Under the pieces are notes generated by a model. The model had not been told where the DNA came from. It made no database searches and saw only the letters and a list, made by a program, of their open reading frames with translations. From Desulfosporosinus meridiei DSM 13257 (GTDB taxonomy: Bacteria; Bacillota; Desulfitobacteriia; Desulfitobacteriales; Desulfitobacteriaceae): a stretch of 64,000 bases of DNA. Each line of letters opens with the position of its first letter. Position 1 is the stretch's first letter. Position numbers and translations under genes: made by a program. This document shows, in pieces, positions 51,628-59,702 of the stretch. The stretch spans positions 2,252,501 through 2,316,500 of the forward strand of contig NC_018515.1 of assembly GCF_000231385.2 (NCBI RefSeq), written 5' to 3'.

Positions 51628-52343
51628 GTCTAGGGCCAGGGGATCAAGAACATATGACGGCAAGGGTTCAGTCGGTCTTAAATGAAGTTGAGTATATAGT
51701 GGGGTATAAAACCTATGTAGACCTTATCAAACCCTTTTTAACCCATCAACAAATTGTCGCCACAGGCATGCGTCAAGAAATAGATCGCTGCCGTGAAGCT
51801 ATTCGTTTGGCAGCTGAAGGACATCGAGTTGCTGTTGTTAGCAGTGGAGATGCAGGGGTTTATGGTATGGCAGGGATTATTCTTGAATGTCTGGAACAAG
51901 AGAACCTTCTAGATATGCCCTTAGAAATCATCCCGGGAGTGACAGCAGCCTCTGCCGCAGCTTCAATGTTGGGTGCCCCATTAATGCATGATTTTGCAGT
52001 AATCAGCTTAAGTGACCTGTTAACTCCCTGGGAAGTTATTGAGAAACGAGTTCGCTTAGCAGCAGAAGGTGATTTTATCTTCGCCCTTTATAACCCTAAG
52101 AGCAACGGTCGCCCTCAGCATATTGAGACAGTACGGGAGATTATTTTACGCTACCGTCGTCCGGATACTCCGGTGGGTCTGGTTCGTGAAGCCTTGCGCG
52201 GAGAGGAATCCAGTGTTGAGATTACTACCCTGGAAGATTTCACAAAGTACAAAATTGACATGCTTACCACAGTTATTATTGGAAACTCTCAAACTCGGAT
52301 TGTAGGACCTTATATGGTAACTCCCCGAGGATATAAGCTGTGA
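51519..52343 (+). CDS. cbiH: Cobalt-precorrin-3 (C17) methyltransferase
   Basis: Methylates C-17 with ring contraction. 274 residues. The core begins KLYVVGLGPGDQEHMTARVQ, with VAVVSSGDAGVYGMAGII for the SAM loop, EIIPGVTAASAAASMLGAP, and FIFALYNPKSNGR, which marks CbiH/CobJ. The only start codon in frame is ATG 51519, with GGAG ten bases upstream, so the first 30 residues (a Gly/Ser/Gln-rich leader) are encoded inside the end of cbiG. Such a long out-of-frame overlap is unusual; a non-standard start closer to the core cannot be excluded. Confidence 0.94.
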   Translation: MRSSEFTGSPNGEVNSAQDQGAGSNGSHQHRKLYVVGLGPGDQEHMTARVQSVLNEVEYIVGYKTYVDLIKPFLTHQQIVATGMRQEIDRCREAIRLAAEGHRVAVVSSGDAGVYGMAGIILECLEQENLLDMPLEIIPGVTAASAAASMLGAPLMHDFAVISLSDLLTPWEVIEKRVRLAAEGDFIFALYNPKSNGRPQHIETVREIILRYRRPDTPVGLVREALRGEESSVEITTLEDFTKYKIDMLTTVIIGNSQTRIVGPYMVTPRGYKL

Positions 52344-53104
52344 GGCTTTTAGTTTTAGCAGGAACTGAGGATGGCCGCGAACTGGCCAATGCTCTTAAGC
52401 AACGGGGGCATGAGGTGTTAGTTTCTACACTGACTCCTTATGGAGCGGAGTTAGCCCAAGAACAAGGATTGCAGACCCGTTGGGGAGCTATGGATGAAGA
52501 GAAGCTAATCAACCTTTTGAAATCAGACGATTTTACCGCCTTAGTGGATGCCACTCATCCCTACGCTTTACGGGTTAAAGAAATGGCTAAAAAGGTTTGC
52601 TTAGATTTGAAGATTCCTTACCAACGCTGGGAGCGATCAGAACTGGAGTTACCAGATCATCCTCTTATTTATTGGGCAGAGGACATATCCGGTGCCGCTC
52701 AACTTTCTGCCAAGTTAGGACAACGAATTATGCTGACGACGGGCAGCAATGGGTTGCCGGAATGGGTTTCTCATCCGTTAATGCAGGATAAATCCCTTTA
52801 CGTCCGTGTTCTTCCCACGTCTGAGGTGTTGATGCGCTGTGAAAAATTAGGTTTAAAACCGAATCAAATCATCGCTGCTCAAGGCCCCTTCTCCCAAGAA
52901 TGGGATGAGGCGATGTTCAAGCAGCTAAAGATCGAAGTCGTGGTGGCTAAAGAAAGTGGAAAAATAGGCGGTACCTTCGAAAAGGTAGAAGCCTGTCTTA
53001 ATTTGAACCTTCCTTTAGTTCTTTTGAAACGACCGGCGGCAGAGATAGCTTCAAATCAACAAACCATTACAGAATTTATTAAACATTTGGAGGTAATAAC
53101 ATGA
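52340..53104 (+). CDS. cbiJ: Cobalt-precorrin-6A reductase
   Basis: Reduces a double bond of the corrin macrocycle with NADH or NADPH. 254 residues. RLLVLAGTEDGRELANALKQRG at the start is the CbiJ/CobK dinucleotide region, then LVDATHPYALRVKEMAKKVC, IMLTTGSNGLPEW and IIAAQGPFSQEWDEAMFKQL, followed by VAKESGKIGGTFEKVEA. GTG start overlapping the cbiH stop by four bases; its end overlaps cbiX by four bases. Confidence 0.95.
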   Translation: MRLLVLAGTEDGRELANALKQRGHEVLVSTLTPYGAELAQEQGLQTRWGAMDEEKLINLLKSDDFTALVDATHPYALRVKEMAKKVCLDLKIPYQRWERSELELPDHPLIYWAEDISGAAQLSAKLGQRIMLTTGSNGLPEWVSHPLMQDKSLYVRVLPTSEVLMRCEKLGLKPNQIIAAQGPFSQEWDEAMFKQLKIEVVVAKESGKIGGTFEKVEACLNLNLPLVLLKRPAAEIASNQQTITEFIKHLEVIT

Positions 53105-53469
53105 AATCAGAAATTATTATTCTAGGGCACGGCAGCCGTCGAGCAGAAGCAAACGAAGGACTTTTAGTAGTCGCTGAAAAAGTAAGCAGAATTATTGGGC
53201 AGCCTGTAACCCCCGCTTATATGGCTCATGACCACCCGAGCTTGCCGGAAGCGGTAGAGGCTAAAATTGAAAGTGGAGCAAAGCACATTGTTATAATGCC
53301 CCTCTTTCTTTTCCGTGGGATGCATGTGACTGTTGATATTCATGAAGAACTGCGTGAGATTCGGGAACAGCATCCCGAGGTTGAGATAGTCTTCACCAGA
53401 GAACTGGGAGCTGACGACGGAATTGCAAGTTTAGCCAGTCTTCGCATTAAGGAGGCTCTCGGCGAATGA
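53101..53469 (+). CDS. cbiX: Sirohydrochlorin cobaltochelatase, short form (CbiX)
   Basis: Inserts cobalt into sirohydrochlorin early in the anaerobic pathway. 122 residues: the short CbiX form, half the size of the usual fused type, which probably works as a dimer. The metal-binding histidines lie in IILGHGSRRAEAN and MPLFLFRGMHVTVDIHEEL. It starts and ends in four-base overlaps (ATGA) with cbiJ and cbiC. No CbiK is seen, so this is the chelatase of the cluster. Confidence 0.94.
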   Translation: MKSEIIILGHGSRRAEANEGLLVVAEKVSRIIGQPVTPAYMAHDHPSLPEAVEAKIESGAKHIVIMPLFLFRGMHVTVDIHEELREIREQHPEVEIVFTRELGADDGIASLASLRIKEALGE

Positions 53470-54101
53470 CAGCAGATTTTATTTTAGACCCCGGTCAAAT
53501 TGAATCTGAAAGCATGAAGATTATTCGGGCAGGACTTACCCGTCCTTGGTTAGACACGGACCTCCCGGTTGTTGAACGCATCATTCATACTACGGGGGAT
53601 CCTTCTTTAGAATCTGCAATTGCGATTCACCCGGAAGCAATTGCGTGTGGTCTTCAAGCATTGAAACAGGGTGCCACTGTCATTACCGATGTAGAGATGG
53701 TTAGAGCAGGAATTTCCAAGGAAAAGCTGAAATCCTTGGGCGGGACGGTAGAATGTTTTCTAAACACTCCCGGAGTTCCCGAACAGGCTAAAGCCTGGGG
53801 GATTACGCGTTCCATGACCGCATTTCGGATGAATGCCGAAGGTTTGAAAGGTTCCATTGTAGCCATTGGAAATGCCCCAACGGCTTTGCTTGAAGTTCTG
53901 CGTCTTGCAGAAAATCCCGAGACTCGTCCGGCCTTGATTGTCGGAATTCCCGTTGGCTTTATTGGAGCCAAAGAGTCAAAGGATCTCCTTTGGGAACACC
54001 AAGAGTTCCCGTCGATTACCGTACTAGGAACCCGGGGCGGCAGTCCAATTGCGGCAACAGTGGTTAATGCCTTGATTTATACGGTTTTAAAGCAAAAGTA
54101 A
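53466..54101 (+). CDS. cbiC: Cobalt-precorrin-8 methylmutase
   Basis: Moves the C-11 methyl to C-12, giving cobyrinic acid. 211 residues. The catalytic histidine lies in VVERIIHTTGDPS, and TVITDVEMVRAGISKEKL, GNAPTALLEVLRLA and PALIVGIPVGFIGAKESKD are diagnostic. Start overlaps cbiX by four bases. After its stop a small hairpin (ATTCATT/AATGAAT, 54103-54119) opens the 396-base gap. Confidence 0.96.
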   Translation: MTADFILDPGQIESESMKIIRAGLTRPWLDTDLPVVERIIHTTGDPSLESAIAIHPEAIACGLQALKQGATVITDVEMVRAGISKEKLKSLGGTVECFLNTPGVPEQAKAWGITRSMTAFRMNAEGLKGSIVAIGNAPTALLEVLRLAENPETRPALIVGIPVGFIGAKESKDLLWEHQEFPSITVLGTRGGSPIAATVVNALIYTVLKQK

Positions 54102-54124
54102 ATTCATTAGAAAATGAATAATGG

Positions 54125-54330
54125 GTCGCTGGGGGCAGGGCGGATTCGCCCACATCCGATCACCAGCATTCCGAGGCTCGCCTACTCGCTTGCATGGGAG
54201 CTTCGCCAAACCTCTGGGCAATACCTGGAGTGAACCGTGGCTCCGCTATCCCACGCAAGCCTTGCAGTCCGTTACCGCCTCTCCATGCAATGGGTTCACT
54301 CCTGTTGGACGAATCCGCCCTGTCTTTTGG
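54125..54330. repeat. GC-rich structured insert in the cobalamin operon (candidate MITE or structured RNA)
   Basis: Outer arms CAGGGCGGATTCG (54136-54148) and CGAATCCGCCCTG (54310-54322) are perfect 13-bp inverted complements. Inside, TTGCATGGGAG (54190-54200) pairs with CTCCATGCAA (54281-54290), and GGAGTGAACC (54227-54236) pairs with GGTTCACTCC (54293-54302), a crossing arrangement. Base composition is clearly richer in G and C than the flanks. The open frames here run on both strands and match nothing I know. It separates cbiC from cbiP in an operon whose other ring genes overlap, so an insertion is likely. The remainder of the gap (54331-54497) appears featureless. Confidence 0.65.
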
Positions 54331-54497
54331 GTCTATTGTCGTTAAGAATGTTTTTGGGGTGTTTTCAGAGTCGTTTTCTGTTAGTATCTCGGTTAAGAAG
54401 CTCACCAGATTGATAAGCATTAATGACTAGTTGGCTTTGTAATTAGTTGGAAGCAAAAGTGCTGTCCCCTTGCTTCCGTAGAAAAGAGGGTGAAAAG

Positions 54498-56042
54498 ATG
54501 TCTTCAGATACTCAAGCAACGGCCAAACTTATGATTCAGGGAACTTCCTCCAGCGTAGGAAAGAGCGTGTTGGCTGCTGCATTCTGCCGAATTTTTTATC
54601 AAGAAGGATATAAGGTTGCTCCCTTTAAAGCCCAAAATATGGCCCTCAATTCCTTTGTGACCATAGCTGGAGGGGAGATGGGGAGGGCACAAGTCGTTCA
54701 GGCTCAAGCTGCCGGAGTGGATCCGGATGTTCGAATGAACCCTATTTTGCTTAAACCAAGTGGACCTGCCGGATCTCAAGTGATTATTGTGGGCAAATCT
54801 CAGGGGAATGTAACAGCCCTGCGCTATCATGGGGAGTATCAGCGTATGACTTGGCCGTATGTTACTGAAGCTCTTCACTCCCTGATTGATGAGTATGAAA
54901 TGGTGATTATCGAAGGGGCCGGAAGTCCGGCGGAAGTTAATCTTAAGTCAAATGACATTGTCAATATGAGAGTTGCCCTGGAAGCTAATTCCCCGGTCTT
55001 ACTTGTAGCAGACATCGATCGCGGCGGCGCTTTAGCCTCTGTTGTAGGAACCTTAGAATTGGTAGAACCTGAAGAGAGAGCGATGATCAAGGGAATTATC
55101 TTTAACAAGTTTCGCGGAGAAATCAAACTGCTTCAGCCGGCCCTTGATTTTATTGAGGAAAAGACAGGAATTCCGGTGGTAGGGGTTGTTCCTTACTTTA
55201 AAATCCGTATTCCCGATGAAGATTCTGTTGCTTTGAGTGAAGCGGTAGAAAAGCCTTCGGTTTCCCTTGATCAGCAATTGGATGTAGCTGTAATTCGATT
55301 ACCCTATATCTCTAACTTTACGGATTTTGATGCCTTGCAGGATGAGCCGGATGTCTCCGTACGTTATGTCACAGAGCGGGCCAATCTGGGAAAACCTGAC
55401 CTTCTGATTATTCCGGGGAGCAAGAATACTCTTGCTGATTTGCGCTTTCTTCATGATAGTGGAATAGGGGAACAAATACTGGCCCTTTGCGGGGAAGAAG
55501 TTCCTGTGATAGGAATATGCGGGGGGTATCAAATGATGGGACGTCTGGTAAAGGATCCTCTGCATACGGAATCTGAGCTGGAAGAGGTAGCGGGATTGGG
55601 GATTCTGCCCATGGTTACAGAGTTCTATCCTCAAAAACATACTGTTCAAAGCAAGGGGACCATCTTGACGGATCAGGGCTTTTTTAAAGCCTGCACCGGA
55701 GAAACTGTTGAAGGTTATGAAATCCATATGGGCCGATCCATGTTGGATGAAGGGCATTTGCCTCTCTTCAATTTAACTTCCAATGGAGAATCCAATCTCG
55801 ATGGTTTGCAGTCTGGAAATTCTTATGGAACTTATCTGCACGGGATTTTTGATAATGATAGTTTGAGGGCCTCCTTGTTAAACTGGTTGTGGGAGCGCAG
55901 AGGAACCCGGAGACCCGTCGAAGCTTCACTTTCCCAGGCTGCTCTGCGTGAATCGGCGTTTAATGAGTTGGCGGATTTAGTGCGGCAGAATGTGGATCTG
56001 GAACGGATACGAGATATTATGGGTTTAAGGGCTGATTTTTAG
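54498..56042 (+). CDS. cbiP: Cobyric acid synthase (adenosylcobyrinate amidotransferase)
   Basis: Amidates carboxyl groups b, d, e and g of adenosylcobyrinate a,c-diamide using glutamine and ATP. 514 residues. P-loop GTSSSVGKSVLAAAFCRI and APFKAQNMALNSFVT at the N-terminus; EGAGSPAEVNL in the middle; C-terminal glutaminase domain with VIGICGGYQMMGR holding the nucleophile cysteine and SYGTYLHGIFDND with the histidine. I chose ATG 54498 with GAGGGTG upstream; the longer frame to 54447 is not supported by a ribosome site. Confidence 0.96.
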   Translation: MSSDTQATAKLMIQGTSSSVGKSVLAAAFCRIFYQEGYKVAPFKAQNMALNSFVTIAGGEMGRAQVVQAQAAGVDPDVRMNPILLKPSGPAGSQVIIVGKSQGNVTALRYHGEYQRMTWPYVTEALHSLIDEYEMVIIEGAGSPAEVNLKSNDIVNMRVALEANSPVLLVADIDRGGALASVVGTLELVEPEERAMIKGIIFNKFRGEIKLLQPALDFIEEKTGIPVVGVVPYFKIRIPDEDSVALSEAVEKPSVSLDQQLDVAVIRLPYISNFTDFDALQDEPDVSVRYVTERANLGKPDLLIIPGSKNTLADLRFLHDSGIGEQILALCGEEVPVIGICGGYQMMGRLVKDPLHTESELEEVAGLGILPMVTEFYPQKHTVQSKGTILTDQGFFKACTGETVEGYEIHMGRSMLDEGHLPLFNLTSNGESNLDGLQSGNSYGTYLHGIFDNDSLRASLLNWLWERRGTRRPVEASLSQAALRESAFNELADLVRQNVDLERIRDIMGLRADF

Positions 56043-56133
56043 AAACGGGTTTAGGGATGTCTGCAGAATTGCAAAAGACCTATAGCAGAGAACTCTTGCT
56101 TTAAAGTAGGAGTCTAGGATGTGAAGTTTATTA

Positions 56134-57105
56134 ATGATAGAAACGCTTAGTTGGTTTGGGGCAGTCCTTCCAATGGTTGTTCTCTGTGGGTTTATTCTCG
56201 ATCAAGTTATTGGTGATCCACACAGCTGGCCCCACCCGGTTATAGGGATTGGCAAGGGGATTAGTTTTTTAGAGGAGAAGCTCAATCAGGGAACTCCGCA
56301 GGTACGACGGCAAAATGGGGTCTTGTTAACCTTAGCTGTCGTAGGTGGAAGCTATCTGCTTACTTGGGGGGCTGTCTCTCTCGCTAACTTTTTCCACCCT
56401 ATCCTTGGTTTTGCTTTAAGCATATATATAGTATTTACCACCCTGGCCGCGAAATCTCTTTTAGATGCGGGGCAAAATGTCCTAGTCCCCCTGACTAAAG
56501 GGGATTTAAATGAGGCTCGGATCCAGCTTTCCTGGTTAGTCAGCCGTGATACGACAAGTCTATTCGAAGGGGAAATTGCCCGTGGAACCGTCGAAACTTT
56601 AGCGGAAAACTTTGTCGATGGAATACTATCTCCTCTCTTTTACGCGGCTCTGGGAGGTGCCCCCTTGGCCATGGCCTTCAAAGCCGTGAGTACCTTAGAT
56701 TCAATGGTCGGTTATAAAAATGAACGGTATATAGACTTTGGCTGGTTTTCAGCTCGCACAGATGATTGGGCAAACTACCTGCCTGCCCGCTTATCGGTTC
56801 CCATCTTGCTCCTGGCAGGAAAATTGAGAAGAATGCCTGTTGCTCATGCGTACCGGATGTGGAAGCGGGACGCCTCAGGACACCCCAGCCCCAATGGTGG
56901 AAATCCGGAAAGTGTGGTTGCCGGTTTGCTGGGAATTCAATTAGGTGGAATTAATATTTATCACGGGAAGACCCATCATCGTGCTGAGATGGGGGATGCA
57001 CTCCATCCAGTCAATGCCACTGATATTGTTCGCTGCCGTCAGCTGGTAAAAACATCCACCTGGCTGTCTCTGATACCCGCGCTTGCTTTAGCTTATCTAC
57101 GCTAA
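56134..57105 (+). CDS. cbiB: Adenosylcobinamide-phosphate synthase
   Basis: Membrane enzyme joining cobyric acid to the aminopropanol (phosphate) arm. 323 residues. The signature LDQVIGDPHSWPHPVIGIGK is at the N-terminus, WLVSRDTTSLFEGEIARGTVET follows (in parts: SRDTTSLFE, RGTVETLAEN), then TLDSMVGYKNERY and DASGHPSPNGGNPES. At least four hydrophobic segments. It lies 91 bases after cbiP. Its substrate L-threonine-derived arm is supplied by PduX and CobD encoded just downstream. Confidence 0.95.
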   Translation: MIETLSWFGAVLPMVVLCGFILDQVIGDPHSWPHPVIGIGKGISFLEEKLNQGTPQVRRQNGVLLTLAVVGGSYLLTWGAVSLANFFHPILGFALSIYIVFTTLAAKSLLDAGQNVLVPLTKGDLNEARIQLSWLVSRDTTSLFEGEIARGTVETLAENFVDGILSPLFYAALGGAPLAMAFKAVSTLDSMVGYKNERYIDFGWFSARTDDWANYLPARLSVPILLLAGKLRRMPVAHAYRMWKRDASGHPSPNGGNPESVVAGLLGIQLGGINIYHGKTHHRAEMGDALHPVNATDIVRCRQLVKTSTWLSLIPALALAYLR

Positions 57106-57154
57106 AAAGATCCTACAAAAACAACCTGAACAATCTGCACCCAAACGCCCCTAT

Positions 57155-57182
57155 TTTTCATTCTAAGCAAATTCAGTATAAT
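57155..57182 (+). promoter_or_regulatory. Possible internal sigma-A promoter before cbiA
   Basis: A perfect -10 hexamer TATAAT (57177-57182) with TTTTCA 16 bases upstream as a weak -35. It could give extra transcription of cbiA-pduX-cobD independent of the riboswitch. Suggestion from sequence only. Confidence 0.35.
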
Positions 57183-57234
57183 GGCACGAACTACGAATAT
57201 CGAACCACGAACATCGAGTTGGGGGGGATTAAGC

Positions 57235-58707
57235 ATGAAGATTCCACGGATTGTCCTGGCAGGAACTCATAGTGGAGTGGGGAAAACAACCCTGGCAACG
57301 GGTTTAATGGCAGCCTTAAAAAAGCGGGAACGCCCAATCCAAGGGTATAAGGTTGGACCGGATTATATAGACCCCAGTTATCATAAGGCGGCTACGGGAA
57401 GGGCTTCCCGCAATCTTGACCGCTGGTTGTTGGGGGAGAGCCTGCCTTCCGTCTTTGCTCAGACTGCCAAGGAACGTTGGGCGGTGATTGAGGGAGTCAT
57501 GGGAATGTATGATGGAATGAGTGGAACCGCGGGCTTTGGGAGCACTGCTGATGTGGCAAAACTCCTTGACGCTCCCATCGTTCTTATAGTCGATGCTTCC
57601 TCAATGTCTCGCAGTGTTGCAGCGTTAGTTCATGGATTTAGTACGTACGACCCTCAAGTTAAGCTTCGAGGAGTGATCCTTAATCGGGTTAAGTCCTCTG
57701 CCCAAGAAGCAATTCTTAGAGAAGCCCTTAGTGAAATTAGAATACCTGTCCTTGGAGTTTTACCCAAAGAACTATCCCTTAAGCTGCCTGAACGGCATCT
57801 AGGGTTAGTTCCGGTAGGGGAAGGCGGACTCTTAGAAGGATTTATCGATACACTTTCTGAGCTGATAACTAAACATGTTGACCTGGATCTGGTTGAAAGC
57901 ATCATGCTGGATGCCCCCGAATTTAAACAATCATCTTTACCTGAAATAGAAAAGGATCATATTCTGGATCCTTCCGATAAGCCGAATATTATTGACCCAG
58001 AACAAGTGTCTGTTTCAACTACAAATAATGAAATAATCTATCCAAATATCCAGAGACAAGAAACTAGTAATAAGTTTCGGTTAGGCTTAGCTTGGGATGA
58101 GGCGTTTCTCTTTTACTACCAAGACGCCTTAGATCTTGCTGTAGATTTGAATGCCAGCATAGTACCTTTTAGCCCCTTACACGATCACTCTATCCCCGAA
58201 GATTTGGATGGGGTTTTCTTAGGCGGTGGTTTTCCGGAGCTGCATCTCAAACAGTTAAGTCAAAATAAGTCGTTTATAAAATCATTACAGGACTTTGCCG
58301 CCAGTGGTAAACCAATCTATGCTGAATGTGGAGGGTACATGTATCTCGGCAAGTCGATTACGGATTTTGAAGGAAATGAGCTGCCAATGGCCGGGATCAT
58401 TCCCATGAAGGCTGAGATGACCAAGCGTTTACAAGGGATTGGCTATCGAAAAGGTGTCTTTCGTGAGGGTAATTTTCTCGGCCCTGATGGAACCACTGTT
58501 CAAGGGCATGAATTTCACTATTCTCGAGTCATCTATGAAAAGGAGTATCCTCCTGCTTATGAATTATTCAGAGGAGATAAAGCGGATCGTCTAGAAGGAT
58601 ATGCTAGAGACAACATAGTCGCTTCTTATTTGCACCTTCATTTTTCGGGACATCCGGAGTTACTGGAACATTGGTTTGCTTTCCGTCCCTGGAGAACAGA
58701 GGTATGA
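57235..58707 (+). CDS. cbiA: Cobyrinate a,c-diamide synthase
   Basis: Amidates the a and c side chains of cobyrinic acid with glutamine and ATP. 490 residues. The P-loop GTHSGVGKTTLATGL and KVGPDYIDPSYHKAATG are at the N-terminus; WAVIEGVMGMYDG follows; the C-terminal glutaminase domain has GVFLGGGFPELH and IYAECGGYMYLGKSI with the nucleophile cysteine. An acidic, loosely conserved linker (about residues 222-275, containing KDHILDPSDKPN) makes it slightly longer than most homologues. I chose ATG 57235 after a GGGGGGG site; the frame to 57181 has no ribosome site. Confidence 0.95.
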   Translation: MKIPRIVLAGTHSGVGKTTLATGLMAALKKRERPIQGYKVGPDYIDPSYHKAATGRASRNLDRWLLGESLPSVFAQTAKERWAVIEGVMGMYDGMSGTAGFGSTADVAKLLDAPIVLIVDASSMSRSVAALVHGFSTYDPQVKLRGVILNRVKSSAQEAILREALSEIRIPVLGVLPKELSLKLPERHLGLVPVGEGGLLEGFIDTLSELITKHVDLDLVESIMLDAPEFKQSSLPEIEKDHILDPSDKPNIIDPEQVSVSTTNNEIIYPNIQRQETSNKFRLGLAWDEAFLFYYQDALDLAVDLNASIVPFSPLHDHSIPEDLDGVFLGGGFPELHLKQLSQNKSFIKSLQDFAASGKPIYAECGGYMYLGKSITDFEGNELPMAGIIPMKAEMTKRLQGIGYRKGVFREGNFLGPDGTTVQGHEFHYSRVIYEKEYPPAYELFRGDKADRLEGYARDNIVASYLHLHFSGHPELLEHWFAFRPWRTEV

Positions 58708-58780
58708 TTATAGTTGAGCTAAACATGCTGAAACATCCTTTCTCTAAAGGGGTTAAAAGTCATAGGGGGATTGAATATTA

Positions 58781-59698
58781 ATGGATTTCGCAGTCGGGTT
58801 AGCTCGTTGTCCGGGAACATGTGGAGAATGGGTACAAGGGGCTAGAGATGGAGTTCCATTTCTTATTGATTGTCCCATTGATCGATTTTCGGAAGCAAGA
58901 GTGACATTAAACTTGAATACTACTGGCTGGGATCTGCCCCTTAATAAAGTAAAAGCACTCCAAGTCTTGGAATTGCTCAAAAAAAGTTTAGGTCTGCCTA
59001 GGCTAGGGGGCAAGGTTGAGTTCTCTCTTCAGCTTCCGGAAGGAAAAGGGATGGCCAGCTCAACGGCAGATATTACTGCTGTGGCAGCAGCTGCTTTGGT
59101 TGCCCTGGGCGAAGAACCTGACTCGGAACGTTTGGCTGATTTTGCTCTCCGGATTGAACCCAGCGATAGTGTGATGTTTCCGGGTATTACGGAAATAGAA
59201 CATGTTCAAGGGCATAACCATCGATTACTGGGACCCACTGTGCCGGCTTTGTTCTTAGCTTTAGATTGGGGCGGGGCCATTGACACGAAAGTCTTTAACG
59301 CTCGTCCGGAGCTTTCTGAACACTATCGGTGTCAGGAGAGCGCAATTAAGAGTGCGTATCAATTAGCCTGTGAAGGAATCAAGCAGGGTGACTTAGAAAA
59401 ATTGGCAAGAGCCGGAACTATCAGCGCTCAGTGCAATTTAGAAATTAATCATAAATCATTCTTCCATCCTTTTTTAGCCTGGGTTCTGCAAAAGGGCGGG
59501 CTTGGCGTTGTCACTGCCCATAGTGGTACATTGTTAGCAGGAGTTTTTCCCCCAAGTGGAGCTTTAAATCAGGATGTCTGTAGGAGCTTACTAAATGAAG
59601 CTCAACAACGATTTACTCCTGCCTATTTGGACATCTTCCATAGTCATTCCGGCGGAATTGTCGCCAATAAAATCGAAATTACAGAGAATACGGGGTGA
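58781..59698 (+). CDS. pduX: L-threonine kinase (PduX-like GHMP kinase)
   Basis: Phosphorylates L-threonine to L-threonine-O-3-phosphate, the substrate of CobD. 305 residues. ARCPGTCGEWVQGARDGVPFLIDCPI is typical of PduX (quoted in parts: RCPGTCGEWVQG), and the GHMP phosphate loop is LPEGKGMASSTADITAVAAA. The pairing with cobD, four bases downstream, supports the assignment strongly. ATG start; the ribosome site (AGGGGGATTG) is about 10 bases upstream. Confidence 0.92.
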   Translation: MDFAVGLARCPGTCGEWVQGARDGVPFLIDCPIDRFSEARVTLNLNTTGWDLPLNKVKALQVLELLKKSLGLPRLGGKVEFSLQLPEGKGMASSTADITAVAAAALVALGEEPDSERLADFALRIEPSDSVMFPGITEIEHVQGHNHRLLGPTVPALFLALDWGGAIDTKVFNARPELSEHYRCQESAIKSAYQLACEGIKQGDLEKLARAGTISAQCNLEINHKSFFHPFLAWVLQKGGLGVVTAHSGTLLAGVFPPSGALNQDVCRSLLNEAQQRFTPAYLDIFHSHSGGIVANKIEITENTG

Positions 59699-59702
59699 TA
59701 CT

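Noticed and set aside
54121-54430. Open frames on both strands in the cbiC-cbiP gap
   Set aside because: They cover the GC-rich structured insert, match nothing I recognise and lack ribosome sites.
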